A stretch of DNA of 33,610 nt from Bacteroidales bacterium (lineage in GTDB: Bacteria > Bacteroidota > Bacteroidia > Bacteroidales > UBA12077). Under the pieces are notes generated by a model that saw only the letters and a program-made list of their open reading frames with translations, ran no database searches and was not told the DNA's origin. Numbering within the stretch: the first letter of the stretch is position 1; every line of letters starts with the position of its first letter. Below are positions 15,830 through 24,682 of this stretch, piece by piece. Location of the stretch: assembly GCA_013138975.1 (NCBI GenBank), contig WTBR01000172.1, positions 1 through 33,610 of the forward strand. The letters are read 5' to 3'. The position numbers and the translations under genes are program-made.

Positions 15830-16708
15830 ATGAAATATACACAACCCGTTTACAGACCACCATACGAAGCAAATACTTTATTGCTTCAGGTTACAGTAGG
15901 ATGTGCCCATAATAAATGTACTTTTTGCACAATGTACAGAGATGTTCGCTTTTCGATGGAAAAAATAGATCAAATCGAAAAGGATATAAAGGAAGCAAAA
16001 CAACTTTATGAAGATGTTAAAAGAGTGTTTTTAGTAAATGGAGATGCATTTGTTTTGTATGCATCACGCTTAAAACCAATTGCTGATTTAATAGTTAAAT
16101 ATCTTCCTAATGTTGAGGTCATTACAATGTATGCCTCGATAAACAACATTAAAGGCAAAACGGACGAAGAACTTCGGGAGCTTCGAGAATTAGGAATCAA
16201 TGACTTATGGGTAGGAGCAGAAACCGGGCATGATAAAACACTTCAATATCTGAACAAAGGCTTTTCTTTACAAGATTCGTATGAACAATTAGAGAGATTA
16301 AATAAGGCAGGAATAAGATTTCTTTTTGGATTTATGTTTGGAGCTGCCGGTAGTGGAAAAGGAATAGAAAATGCGATTGCTACAGCAAAATTAATTAATA
16401 CGACAAAACCAATAGGAATAGTTCCAACTACCTTGGGAGCAAATGACAACAGCCAACTTGCAAAAGACCTTGAAGGTGGCATTTTTAAACTTGCTACAGA
16501 ACTTGAAATCTTTGAAGAACAGAAAAAGTTACTTGAATTAATAGATTTAGACAAAGTATCTTATCTTGGAATCCATACTATAAATACACTTTCATTTGAT
16601 GCACTTCTTCCAAGAGATAGAGAAAAATCTATTAAAAGAATAGAAGATGCAATTGAAAAATTAGATGATAATTTTTTAAATAGTGTACCGGAACGACATT
16701 CAATTTAA
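15830..16708 (+). CDS. Radical SAM protein
   Basis: A 292-residue radical SAM enzyme. The cluster cysteines are C25, C30 and C33 in GCAHNKCTFCTMYR, which has CX4CX2C spacing rather than the textbook CX3CX2C. This longer spacing occurs in a known COG1032-like subgroup. Conserved later motifs are VNGDAF, TMYASINNI, LWVGAETGHDKTLQYLNKG and FMFGAAGSGKG. It would cleave SAM to a 5'-deoxyadenosyl radical. The substrate is unknown. It is cytoplasmic and about full length for the group. A MITE-like element lies 40 bp upstream of the start, and no partner gene is adjacent. Confidence 0.85.
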   Translation: MKYTQPVYRPPYEANTLLLQVTVGCAHNKCTFCTMYRDVRFSMEKIDQIEKDIKEAKQLYEDVKRVFLVNGDAFVLYASRLKPIADLIVKYLPNVEVITMYASINNIKGKTDEELRELRELGINDLWVGAETGHDKTLQYLNKGFSLQDSYEQLERLNKAGIRFLFGFMFGAAGSGKGIENAIATAKLINTTKPIGIVPTTLGANDNSQLAKDLEGGIFKLATELEIFEEQKKLLELIDLDKVSYLGIHTINTLSFDALLPRDREKSIKRIEDAIEKLDDNFLNSVPERHSI

Positions 16709-17437
16709 GCTTACCAAAATATTTTATAAATATTTACAAACACCTTGGCAAAGCTTTTAGGATTTGCCAAAAAGTTTGTAATCCAAGCCAATTTTGCTTT
16801 CACGGCAATAAGAAATTCCTCTCTAAAAAAATATTTATTATTTTTTCTTAGCAAACTTTCTAATTACTTGCTAAGGCTTGTCTTTTTGTGCCCAATTTAT
16901 AACATAACCAGTAGTTTGGGGTGTCCTTGTAGTATGATAAAATTCCACTAGTGTACTGACCTGTAGGAATTTAGTTTCAATTATCGGTCTAGCAGTTTTT
17001 TTCATGCTTAATTTTCAAAATGTTTTTTTTTCAATTCGTTGAAAAAGTAAAGCGGTATGACAAGTTTTTAATGGACAGTGAAATAGGGCAAATTTTAAGA
17101 AAAATACGACTTATTGATAAGTAAATCCTTTAATAAGTTTGTTTAAGTACGTTTTATTTATTTTTATTTATCTTCAACGTTTCAAAAAAAAAGGATAACG
17201 AAATAAGGCGAAAATTCCCGTCAATCGATATCCAAGTATCGTTATAATTAATTGCAAGATTTATTGAAATCCGTTAGTATTATTTATATCATGAGTATTA
17301 AAAATACTCACAGTCAATTAAACAAAAAAACAGGTTCAATTCATAGCAGGTTTAAAGTCCACAAGCCAGCTTATTAGATGCCATTAATTACAACTTATAG
17401 TATTTTAAAAGTTTTAACCTCTAACAATTAACTATTT
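16709..17437. other. 729-bp intergenic region without a supported gene
   Basis: A 16745-16951 frame starting at TTG could encode 68 residues, with one hydrophobic stretch and no family match. I do not accept it as a gene. Near 16765-16800 the sequence is rich in GCCAA/TTGCC words and could be a decayed element end. The 17040-17300 portion is AT-rich and may hold the promoter of the trefoil gene at 17438, but I found no clear TAnnTTTG match. Confidence 0.4.
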
Positions 17438-19306
17438 ATGAAGAAAATCTTATTTTTATTTGGAATTTATTTACTTTCTTGCTGCATACCAATCCAGACA
17501 GCGGTTGCCCAAGAAACTAATGATTTTATGTTTTTTATACGTTCTGCAAAGGACTCTACACTTTACCTCGATTTAAAAGGGGTTCATTATTCAGCTGAAA
17601 AAGAAAATGGTGTGGTTCAATTGTATGAAAATGACGAAGGTGCCGATCGGTTAATAAAAGTTATACCCTGTCCTGAATCGCCTCAATTTGTGTATTTACA
17701 ACCCATGCATAGCGAATATGTATTAGGACGTGACAGTGTTTCTAGTGAAACCCAGATAAAGTTGATAAAGAAAAGGACGGGAGATAAGCGAATTATGTTT
17801 GAGTTATTGCCGGTTTTAAATAAAAAAGAAACTTACAAGTTAAAATTGGGTGATTCTTTTGTTGGGGCAGATTTAATAAAAGCGGGAAGTCTGTATTTAG
17901 AGAAAAATAGTTTTGAACAGGCTGTAGATTGGGTGTTCGAAAAGGCCGAATTGCCGGCCATGGCTCGTTTTAATAAAATATATAGTTTACGCCCTTTGAA
18001 TCAGAAAGAACTTTCGCTTAATGTCCCCGGTAATAATTCCAAGGTAACATTATTTAAGGAAGAGGAGCATATGAGAGCCGATCGCTTTGTAAAGATTCTT
18101 ACTAGTAAAGAATATCCCAAGTGTATTTCCTTACAACCTCAACATTCCGATAATGTATTATACGCAGGTTATTCAAACACTATAAGGCTGAATAAGAGAG
18201 ATATGAAAAATATGACTCAAATGTTTGAGCCCATATTCAAGAAGGATGGAGACGAAGCTTATTATTTACTTAAGATTAAATCCTCTGGCTTGTATTTAAC
18301 CTCCAATGGAGAGAATAATGCTTTAACACAGGAGAGACTATTTGCAGATTCTGAGAGTCAAAAATGGGTTTTTGATGAACAAGAAATAGAAAATATGGCT
18401 GCTCCTGCCAACGAAGTTTATTCAATTCAAAATATGTGGAATAATGAATATCTCGATTTACCGGGATTTGGTAGACATGCCAAAGGACATGGGAGTCAAG
18501 TAAGCCTTTACAGATTAGATGATGCACCTGATAGATATTACAAGTTGGAAGGTGCAGAATCCTGGAAAAGTATTCAGCCTCTTCATGGTCTAAATATTCT
18601 TGGTGTAAAGGATCAAAGTAATGAAGAAAATGCCCAGATTATTCTAACGAAAGCTGAAGGAAACTGGAGTAAGAGATTTCGTTTCGAATATGCCGGAGCC
18701 CCTATGACGTATTATATTATTAATAATAAAAGTGGTTTGGCATTAAGTATCGACAAGCATAAAAAGCTTATTCAGGTTAATAAATCGGATACAGATACTA
18801 AGCAGAAGTGGAAATTTCATGAAATACCGAAAACCTTTGCGCCTATATATAGTTCAGTATTTTATATTAAGTGTGCTTATTCTAATAAGTATTGGGATTT
18901 ATCAGGAAGAGGAGGAGAAACGAATAGGAATGGTAAGAAATGGCAGATATGGGATTGGGATGGAGATGGTGATCGAAAGTTTAGATTTATAAAAAAACAT
19001 GATAGTTGGCTTAGGATAGAAGTGCAAAATGGGAAAAGGGTGGTTGATGTGCAAGGAGGTCGTCACGATAATGGAGTTCCTATTCAGCTTTATACATATA
19101 ATAGAAGCGATGCTCAGTCTTTTGAAATACAAATAACCTCACCCACAACTTTTGTATTGATTACAAAAAAAGGGAAAGCAATAGATGTTGGCGGTGGTAA
19201 TATCGATAATAATGGTGGAAAACTTGTTCTGTGGGATTTGCATTATGGTCGAAATCAACAATTTCAATTAATTAATATGTCGGGACAAGTCCACCGTTTC
19301 TTTTAA
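17438..19306 (+). CDS. Secreted multi-domain ricin-type beta-trefoil (RICIN-like) protein
   Basis: A 622-residue exported protein. The signal region is MKKILFLFGIYLLSCCIPIQ with AVAQ as a likely cleavage site. A C14/C15 lipobox reading (LLSC) is an alternative. The mature part has four similar trefoil-like segments starting near residues 30, 178, 321 and 471. Recurrent motifs are YxIxxxxNxxYLDLxG, VxLYxxDxxxDRxxK and QxWKF/QxFEI, as in carbohydrate-binding RICIN domains. Segment 4 is best preserved (YWDLSGRGG, QIWDWDGDGDRKFRF, VDVQGGRHDNGVPIQLY). No catalytic domain is seen, so a binding role is likely. The stop is 29 bp before a membrane-protein gene, so the two probably form an operon closed by the 22259-22299 terminator. 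The ligand is unknown. Confidence 0.82.
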   Translation: MKKILFLFGIYLLSCCIPIQTAVAQETNDFMFFIRSAKDSTLYLDLKGVHYSAEKENGVVQLYENDEGADRLIKVIPCPESPQFVYLQPMHSEYVLGRDSVSSETQIKLIKKRTGDKRIMFELLPVLNKKETYKLKLGDSFVGADLIKAGSLYLEKNSFEQAVDWVFEKAELPAMARFNKIYSLRPLNQKELSLNVPGNNSKVTLFKEEEHMRADRFVKILTSKEYPKCISLQPQHSDNVLYAGYSNTIRLNKRDMKNMTQMFEPIFKKDGDEAYYLLKIKSSGLYLTSNGENNALTQERLFADSESQKWVFDEQEIENMAAPANEVYSIQNMWNNEYLDLPGFGRHAKGHGSQVSLYRLDDAPDRYYKLEGAESWKSIQPLHGLNILGVKDQSNEENAQIILTKAEGNWSKRFRFEYAGAPMTYYIINNKSGLALSIDKHKKLIQVNKSDTDTKQKWKFHEIPKTFAPIYSSVFYIKCAYSNKYWDLSGRGGETNRNGKKWQIWDWDGDGDRKFRFIKKHDSWLRIEVQNGKRVVDVQGGRHDNGVPIQLYTYNRSDAQSFEIQITSPTTFVLITKKGKAIDVGGGNIDNNGGKLVLWDLHYGRNQQFQLINMSGQVHRFF

Positions 19307-19335
19307 TGCAACTACTTATATAAAAACAATTTCTT

Positions 19336-22131
19336 ATGATAAAAGATCAAAACAATAATGAAGGTTGGGGCTTAGAGCGTTTAAAACGTATTTTCCGAGA
19401 GCCCATAATACTTTTTTCCATATATATTATTACAATACCTGTATGGGCTGCCATATTACTCGATTTATTTGAGTTTCCAAAAACAGTCGATTCAATCCTA
19501 CTTGTAAAACTAATGCCCATAATATTACTAGTAGGTCTGGGAACTTCTATATTATGGCGCAAATGGTGGGCTATCCCTTGTTTTCTGCCTGTTGTGTATT
19601 ACTTTACCGGATTGGGAGAATTTGGGGGATTTGAATGGATTATGTTATTTGCAATTACGATATATGCTTTTATCTTTATGGTTATTAAAGGGCATATACG
19701 TTCCTTTTTATATTTATTTTTAATTCTATATAGTGGCTATTTTCTTGATTTACGAATGGCCTTTATGAATGCTTTTACATATGCATTTTTACGTTTTGTG
19801 TACCTGGTAATAGATCATAATGTGTATGTATTTGAAAAACTTGGCTTAAAAAAATCAGCTTATCATCTATTAAAAGCCTTCATGTATTGGAGTCCTTTGT
19901 TGCTATTTATTCTTCCAATTAATTTTTTAACAAACGGGGTTAGTAAAAAAGTAACTCAAGAGATTTATAGATACACAGTAGTTGATTCTGTTGAATTTCA
20001 TAAAGACACATCTCGGCTTATATATACCGATCGCTTTAAATTAAGCCCCAATGTTACAACAGTACTTTTTTTGAATGAAGGACAGCAGATCGTTGAGAAT
20101 TCATTGAATACGAGTAAAATTGAGCAGAACTTGAAAGATGCTTTGCAAATCGATGGAGCCATTGATTCTGCAAATCAATGGATGATACAAACATTTATCG
20201 ATACAACGTTGTTTTTAAGTACCGAAGATCACTTTTACTCCAGTTTTCTTAAAGATCGTTTATCAGGAAAAGGAAGTCCTATTATCGAAACTTATTTTTC
20301 TGAGAATCGATTGGATTTTAGTATTATTGATGAAAGCGACAGTATAGCTTCTTTAGCATTAAGTCGTGTATTATCTCGTACAGATACATTAAGAGAGCAT
20401 CCATTCGAGATTGGAATAAACGAAATTGAATTTAAAAGTAATTGGCGAGGCGATGTAAATGAGAATAATATTGTATTGAGTGAACTGCAAAATGCAAACA
20501 ATAAAGGAACCAAAGAGGAGCTTTTAATTCAAGATAGCAAGATTAATACATTGCTAGGATCATGGGTGAATGAGCGACAAAATCTTGAAAATGATTTTTG
20601 TCACCGCATTGAGAAGCCTACTATTATGGTATTAAAGGATATTTCACTCGATCGCCCATTTGAAAACCAAGGGAGTTTATTCGAAAATATTAACGTAGCT
20701 CTGGTTACTACTTTTAAACGCTTTTCGAATATCTTAATAAAACGTGTGAGGGAAGAAGTTGGAGAAATTGATTTTTCAGCTAATCCCATGGAAGGTTTGG
20801 ATCAGAAGGTAGATAACATGTATGAAGAGCTCTTTGTTAAATTGGACGAGAAAGAGAAAGATTACATGAACAGAATAAACGAACATAAAACAGCAAGCTT
20901 AGCGGTGGTTACCGAAGAGTATAATGCAATATTTCCCGAACCCTTACTTCAAGTTGAAAAATGTTCATGGTATGAGATTAAAAAGCTAATTACCAACGAA
21001 ATTAAGAAAAATGTAAACAAGAGGTATTCAGCTCAGAAAACAACAACAAAAAGAAAAATTGATACTAAAATTGAAAATACTTATGCAAGTATAAAAGCAA
21101 AAGTAAGAGAACAATTTGATAATGTGGAAACGGGATTGAAAAAAACCCGATCGCAAATTGAAATGTCTGTGAATAGCACACAAGCCTTTACAGATGATTT
21201 AGTTTCGAAAAGTGTTGATAAAGTAGATTTTTCAGAACTTGGTGGAGTGAACGAAATGATTCCTAATATGATAAGAAAGACAAGTAATGCGATTTTGGAT
21301 GAACTACTTGTTGCTAACAGGACACTCTTTATTGCCTTGTTTATCTATTCTTTTTTAGGCACAATATCTTTATTGTATCTGATTTTACAAACCTTTTTAT
21401 ATGTTTTTGCAAGGGTAACCGTATCGAAAAAGAATGATGTTTACGTGAGCTTAAACACTACAGGAGATATACAACCAACAGGAAGTATACGAAAATGTGG
21501 CGACAATTATGTGATTGATGGAGAAGAGGAAGCGACTTATTATGTATCACGAAAATACGAACCTAGTGGTTGTCCACCAAGATTTGTTATTCCTTTCAAG
21601 AAAACTTCCTTTTTACCACGAATAAAAACGAAAACCTACTTTATGAATAAGGTAGTGATGGAAGGTAATGGATCATCTGTACATTTTCGAACCATAGGTT
21701 CCCAAGAGTTTGTAGAGTGGAATCTTAAGGAGGGCGAAGTAGTAACATTTAATTTGGAAGATTTGGTTGCCATGTCCTCAACATTACAATTGAAATCGAT
21801 CATTAACTTTAGAGTAACCACTTTAATATTAGGCAAGCTTTTTCATAAAGTTGTGATTGGCCCTGGAAAATTAGTGCTTTTAACAAAAGGACGTCCCATT
21901 ATTAGTGGAGAAGAGTCAGCGGATGCAAGTCTTGCTCAAAATCGTATTATGGCTTTTAGCAAAGGAACACGTTTCGAAATAGATTCCGAACTAAATATAG
22001 CTGATGTATATATGAGTGGGTTTTATTTGCAGAAGATGCCATCCGATTTAATTATTATTGATGCTGATGCACAGGGAAAACCAAGCCTTGGACTTATTCA
22101 ATATATAAAAGGACTCGTTTCTCCGTTTTAA
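19336..22131 (+). CDS. Large membrane protein with coiled-coil middle and C-terminal AIM24-like domain
   Basis: A 931-residue protein. About six hydrophobic helices lie in residues 20-200 (for example FSIYIITIPVWAAILLDLF and YWSPLLLFILPINFLT). A long, mainly polar part with coiled-coil-like, Lys/Glu-rich segments spans about 200-655. A further hydrophobic hairpin (LFIALFIYSFLGTISLLYLI) comes near 663-690. The C-terminal 240 residues contain VVTFNLEDLVAMSSTLQL, then GKLFHKVVIGPGKLVLLTKG, which resembles the AIM24 (DUF124) fold. AIM24 proteins are poorly understood and linked to membrane organisation. The gene follows the trefoil gene by 29 bp. The AIM24 match is pattern-based. I do not recognise the N-terminal family. 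Confidence 0.72.
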   Translation: MIKDQNNNEGWGLERLKRIFREPIILFSIYIITIPVWAAILLDLFEFPKTVDSILLVKLMPIILLVGLGTSILWRKWWAIPCFLPVVYYFTGLGEFGGFEWIMLFAITIYAFIFMVIKGHIRSFLYLFLILYSGYFLDLRMAFMNAFTYAFLRFVYLVIDHNVYVFEKLGLKKSAYHLLKAFMYWSPLLLFILPINFLTNGVSKKVTQEIYRYTVVDSVEFHKDTSRLIYTDRFKLSPNVTTVLFLNEGQQIVENSLNTSKIEQNLKDALQIDGAIDSANQWMIQTFIDTTLFLSTEDHFYSSFLKDRLSGKGSPIIETYFSENRLDFSIIDESDSIASLALSRVLSRTDTLREHPFEIGINEIEFKSNWRGDVNENNIVLSELQNANNKGTKEELLIQDSKINTLLGSWVNERQNLENDFCHRIEKPTIMVLKDISLDRPFENQGSLFENINVALVTTFKRFSNILIKRVREEVGEIDFSANPMEGLDQKVDNMYEELFVKLDEKEKDYMNRINEHKTASLAVVTEEYNAIFPEPLLQVEKCSWYEIKKLITNEIKKNVNKRYSAQKTTTKRKIDTKIENTYASIKAKVREQFDNVETGLKKTRSQIEMSVNSTQAFTDDLVSKSVDKVDFSELGGVNEMIPNMIRKTSNAILDELLVANRTLFIALFIYSFLGTISLLYLILQTFLYVFARVTVSKKNDVYVSLNTTGDIQPTGSIRKCGDNYVIDGEEEATYYVSRKYEPSGCPPRFVIPFKKTSFLPRIKTKTYFMNKVVMEGNGSSVHFRTIGSQEFVEWNLKEGEVVTFNLEDLVAMSSTLQLKSIINFRVTTLILGKLFHKVVIGPGKLVLLTKGRPIISGEESADASLAQNRIMAFSKGTRFEIDSELNIADVYMSGFYLQKMPSDLIIIDADAQGKPSLGLIQYIKGLVSPF

Positions 22132-22258
22132 ACATTAGTGTATGATGCACTTAATTAAATGGATTTGAATATGGTTTAAACTACCATGGACATAAGAAAA
22201 TAATATAAATAAAGAGTATTATCTTATATCCGCAAGACCTATAAAATTTAAGAGATGA

Positions 22259-22299
22259 AGAGTGAAGGGATACAGCAGTATTCCCTTCACTCTTTTTTT
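22259..22299 (+). terminator. Strong intrinsic terminator of the trefoil/membrane-protein operon
   Basis: AGAGTGAAGGGATA, a six-base loop and TATTCCCTTCACTCT form a stem of 12 perfect pairs plus a bulged tip. A run of seven T follows at 22293-22299. It lies 128 bp after the stop at 22131. Confidence 0.85.
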
Positions 22300-22394
22300 G
22301 TTTAATACAAAAAATAATCAGCCTTCGCATACCTGAGCCTATTTATAAGTTCACCTCATATTTTTCAGTTTTTAGAAAAAACAAAGAAATAGAA

Positions 22395-22447
22395 AGCTTA
22401 AAAATGACTAAAATTTGATCTAAATTTAGACATTGAAGCAGTTTTTA
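22395..22447 (+). repeat. Dispersed intergenic repeat, copy C (partial)
   Basis: GCTTAAAAATGACTAAAATT and what follows match the second half of the repeats at 1731-1849 and 2514-2632. It directly abuts the duplicated RAYT region. The wider gap 22132-22935 holds this repeat, the terminator and RAYT/hsdM fragments, and no intact gene. Confidence 0.75.
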
Positions 22448-22512
22448 GATAAAGATAAAGTACTTGAAAAAGAAAGTTCTTTGAGAAAAATAGAAATTTC
22501 CGATTCTCATAC
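22448..22512 (+). repeat. 65-bp direct repeat, left copy
   Basis: It matches 22760-22824 in the same orientation with about eight differences (start GATAAAGATAAAGTACTTGA against GATAAAGACAAAGTATTTGA). The two copies bracket a truncated RAYT unit, the footprint of a tandem duplication followed by deletion. Confidence 0.75.
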
Positions 22513-22514
22513 TC

Positions 22515-22553
22515 AAAAATGAATATTTATTTGAATGGATTGATGATGAATAA
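22515..22553 (+). pseudogene. RAYT remnant (last 12 codons)
   Basis: The sequence encodes KNEYLFEWIDDE and a stop, identical to the end of the intact RAYT at 22936-23406. Everything upstream in this copy is deleted. The palindromes that follow are kept: GAATCCGTCGGATTC at 22568-22582, CGACCCCATTAGGGTCG (one mismatch) at 22615-22631, and ATCCC-TTC-GGGAT at 22666-22678. Confidence 0.85.
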
Positions 22554-22701
22554 AAAATGTCTATAAAGAATCCGTCGGATTCAAATGTTTATAGCGTGAT
22601 GTTTATTTTTAATACGACCCCATTAGGGTCGAACAAACTATGATTGTCATTATTATAAACATTCAATCCCTTCGGGATAAATAAAAATAATTAAAAGGTA
22701 T

Positions 22702-22749
22702 ATGGCAAACCTAAAAGGAACAATAGACAGCATCCACAAAATAATGTAG
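22702..22749 (+). pseudogene. hsdM: hsdM start fragment, second copy
   Basis: MANLKGTIDSIHKIM and then TAG at the place of the tryptophan in the first copy (MANPKGTIDSARKIMWQ). Only this start is kept before the 65-bp repeat. Confidence 0.65.
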
Positions 22750-22759
22750 CAAGTTCTCA

Positions 22760-22824
22760 GATAAAGACAAAGTATTTGAAAAAGAAAGTTTTATGAGAAA
22801 AAAAGGAATTTCCGATTTTTATAC
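22760..22824 (+). repeat. 65-bp direct repeat, right copy
   Basis: This is the partner of 22448-22512, lying between the truncated and the complete RAYT units. Confidence 0.75.
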
Positions 22825-22935
22825 AAACCAACAAATGTTGATGGTATAAGTTTACTCGTAGAAATAAAAACTAAAGTCGAATATGTAAATGCAATTAAAG
22901 AATTAGAAAACAAATTATATAAAATAGTAGCTAAA

Positions 22936-23406
22936 ATGGGTGTCGGAACATTTTCACAAATCTATATTCAATTGGTTTTTGCTGTAAAGGGAAGAACTAG
23001 CTTGATAAGCCCACGGTGGGAAGAAGAACTATTCAAGTATATTACAGGAATAGTGCAAAATAAGGGTCAAAAAATGTTGGTGATTAATGGTATGCCAAAT
23101 CATATTCATTTTTTTATAGGAATGAAACCTTCTTGTTGTTTATCTGATTTGGTAAAAGAGGTTAAAAAATCTTCGAATATTTTTATAAAGGAAAAGAAAT
23201 TCACAAAAAATAAATTTGAATGGCAAGAAGGATATGGAGCTTTTTCATATTCACATTCTGCATTAGATAATGTTATTTCTTATATTAATCATCAGAAAGA
23301 GCATCATCGAAAGAAATCTTTTAAAGAAGAATACGTTGATTTCTTAAATAAATTCAAAATTGAATATAAAAATGAATATTTATTTGAATGGATTGATGAT
23401 GAATAA
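22936..23406 (+). CDS. REP-associated tyrosine transposase (RAYT), copy 2
   Basis: A 156-residue near-twin of 3591-4061 with intact HUH (H56-I57-H58) and Y116 active-site residues. The eight substitutions are at variable positions and spare the catalytic residues, so it is likely functional. Its in-frame leader is open for at least 35 codons without a stop, so an N-terminally extended product cannot be excluded, but ATG 22936 is shared with copy 1 and is the better start. The palindrome triplet follows directly. This is the most complete unit in a tandem-duplicated block. Confidence 0.87.
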   Translation: MGVGTFSQIYIQLVFAVKGRTSLISPRWEEELFKYITGIVQNKGQKMLVINGMPNHIHFFIGMKPSCCLSDLVKEVKKSSNIFIKEKKFTKNKFEWQEGYGAFSYSHSALDNVISYINHQKEHHRKKSFKEEYVDFLNKFKIEYKNEYLFEWIDDE

Positions 23407-23408
23407 AA

Positions 23409-23531
23409 AATGTTTATAAAGAATCCGTCGGATTCAAATGTTTATAACGTGATGTTTATTTTTAATACGACCCCATTGGGGTCGAACAAACTACGATTGT
23501 CATTATTATAAACATTCAATCCCTTCGGGAT
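23409..23531 (+). repeat. REP-like palindrome triplet after RAYT copy 2
   Basis: GAATCCGTCGGATTC lies at 23421-23435, CGACCCCATTGGGGTCG at 23468-23484, and ATCCC-TTC-GGGAT at 23519-23531. Spacing and order are the same as in the two other units. Confidence 0.8.
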
Positions 23532-23553
23532 AAATAAAAAAATTAAAAGGTAT

Positions 23554-23580
23554 ATGGCAAACCTAAAAGGAACAATAGGC
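23554..23580 (+). pseudogene. hsdM: hsdM start fragment, third copy
   Basis: It encodes MANLKGTIG, after which similarity to the other copies stops abruptly (TAGG then unrelated sequence). It marks the right breakpoint of unit 2. Confidence 0.55.
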
Positions 23581-23716
23581 TGGAACTGCTATATTTGTCT
23601 AGACAGTAAGTTAAGCTTGCTATAATTTAAATTATTTAGTAACTTCATATAACAATTTGAAAGAAAGTAACTCATGCCTATACCTTCTAATAAGTCGGCG
23701 TAAAAAATAGAAAATC

Positions 23717-24313
23717 ATGACAATAATCGAAAGTTTATTATTTAGTATTTCAGGTGAATTACAAGTAATTATTAGTTTATTGACATTATTAGTTGTTTGT
23801 GGAGGATTATTTTCATTAAAATATCAAAAAAAAGAAATTCAATATACAACCATCCAAAAGTGTATCGAAATCCATCGAAATATTTTAAGAAATCAGCAGG
23901 AATTAGAAATTCCCGGTGTAAAGGTGAAAGGACTTTATGCTAAACGTAGAATTCTTATTCGTGATCATTTAGGTCTTGTTACCGAAGAATTGTTTTATAT
24001 GAAAAAGGGATATCTGCCTAAACAAATAAGCAAGAATTGGCTTGAACATATGATCGGATTTGTGCCTCTTACATATGAAGGTAAAGTAGTTTATGAAAGT
24101 GAAGAAAGTATAAAAAAAAGTAAAGAAATTAGATCTTTTGATTACAATGAATATATAAACTTAGCAAAAGATAAAAAGACATTTACTCAAATTTATAAAG
24201 TATTCAAGATTAATTATAAGTTATATAATTTATTAGAAAATTACGGAATGGATGATCAGTTTGTAAGAAATAAATTAGTAAATTATCTTTTCCGAAAAGC
24301 AAAAAACAAATGA
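23717..24313 (+). CDS. Unknown protein with one N-terminal membrane helix
   Basis: A 198-residue protein from ATG 23717. A single hydrophobic helix (LQVIISLLTLLVVCGGLFSL) near residues 15-36 is followed by a basic stretch (KYQKKE), so the C-terminal 160 residues should face the cytoplasm. That part is rich in Lys, Tyr and Ile with predicted helices. I recognise no family and no catalytic motif. It stands alone between the RAYT block and rhlE, transcribed in the same direction. It is AT-rich like its neighbours, with no sign of a frameshift. Confidence 0.65.
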   Translation: MTIIESLLFSISGELQVIISLLTLLVVCGGLFSLKYQKKEIQYTTIQKCIEIHRNILRNQQELEIPGVKVKGLYAKRRILIRDHLGLVTEELFYMKKGYLPKQISKNWLEHMIGFVPLTYEGKVVYESEESIKKSKEIRSFDYNEYINLAKDKKTFTQIYKVFKINYKLYNLLENYGMDDQFVRNKLVNYLFRKAKNK

Positions 24314-24544
24314 TTGGCAATCTGGTTTTTTAACTGGATTTTATTTTCTCGAAAGTATTCAAGTTAAACTTACTTTCATAAAAGTGAAGTAAGTACAAAA
24401 GTGCTTTTAGAGCAAGTTATGCACTTCATGCATTGAAGCCCGGAATAATATTAAAATAACACCCTTAATTTGCAATTAACAGCAGATTCCTTATATCGAA
24501 AATAAAAAAAATACCTTGTTTTAGTGAACCTTACATCAATAAAA

Positions 24545-24574
24545 ATTGTATTGTAAAAGAAAAAACTACCTTTG
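24545..24574 (+). promoter_or_regulatory. Bacteroidetes-type promoter for rhlE
   Basis: ATTG (24545-24548), an 18-bp spacer and TACCTTTG (24567-24574) match the TTTG / TAnnTTTG pattern. The predicted start site lies about 100 bases before ATG 24683. A long leader of this kind is common for cold-responsive RNA helicase genes. The rest of 24314-24682 shows no gene. Confidence 0.55.
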
Positions 24575-24682
24575 CCAAACTAAAAAATCAATAATTTACT
24601 ACACCAGAACTTTAAATTCATAAAAATCAGTTTGTAAACTAGGCAAATATTAGAATTTAACATTTCACTACACAAATTAAAT

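Larger units (their letters stand above)
22894..23580 (+). mobile_element. RAYT element unit 2
   Basis: The same unit as 3549-4235: a shared 42-bp leader, the RAYT gene, the palindrome triplet and an hsdM start. The region before the ATG is open in the transposase frame back beyond 22830 and reads VEYVNAIKELENKLYKIVAK. The last 14 of those residues are mostly conserved before copy 1 (IIKDLENKLYKIVAK). Confidence 0.7.

Noticed and set aside
16745..16951. 68-residue frame starting at TTG after the radical SAM gene
   Set aside because: Rare start, no promoter, low-complexity hydrophobic content and no family match.
17321..17375. GGTTCAATTC, resembling a tRNA T-arm
   Set aside because: No matching acceptor, D or anticodon stems around it. 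No tRNA was found anywhere in the window.
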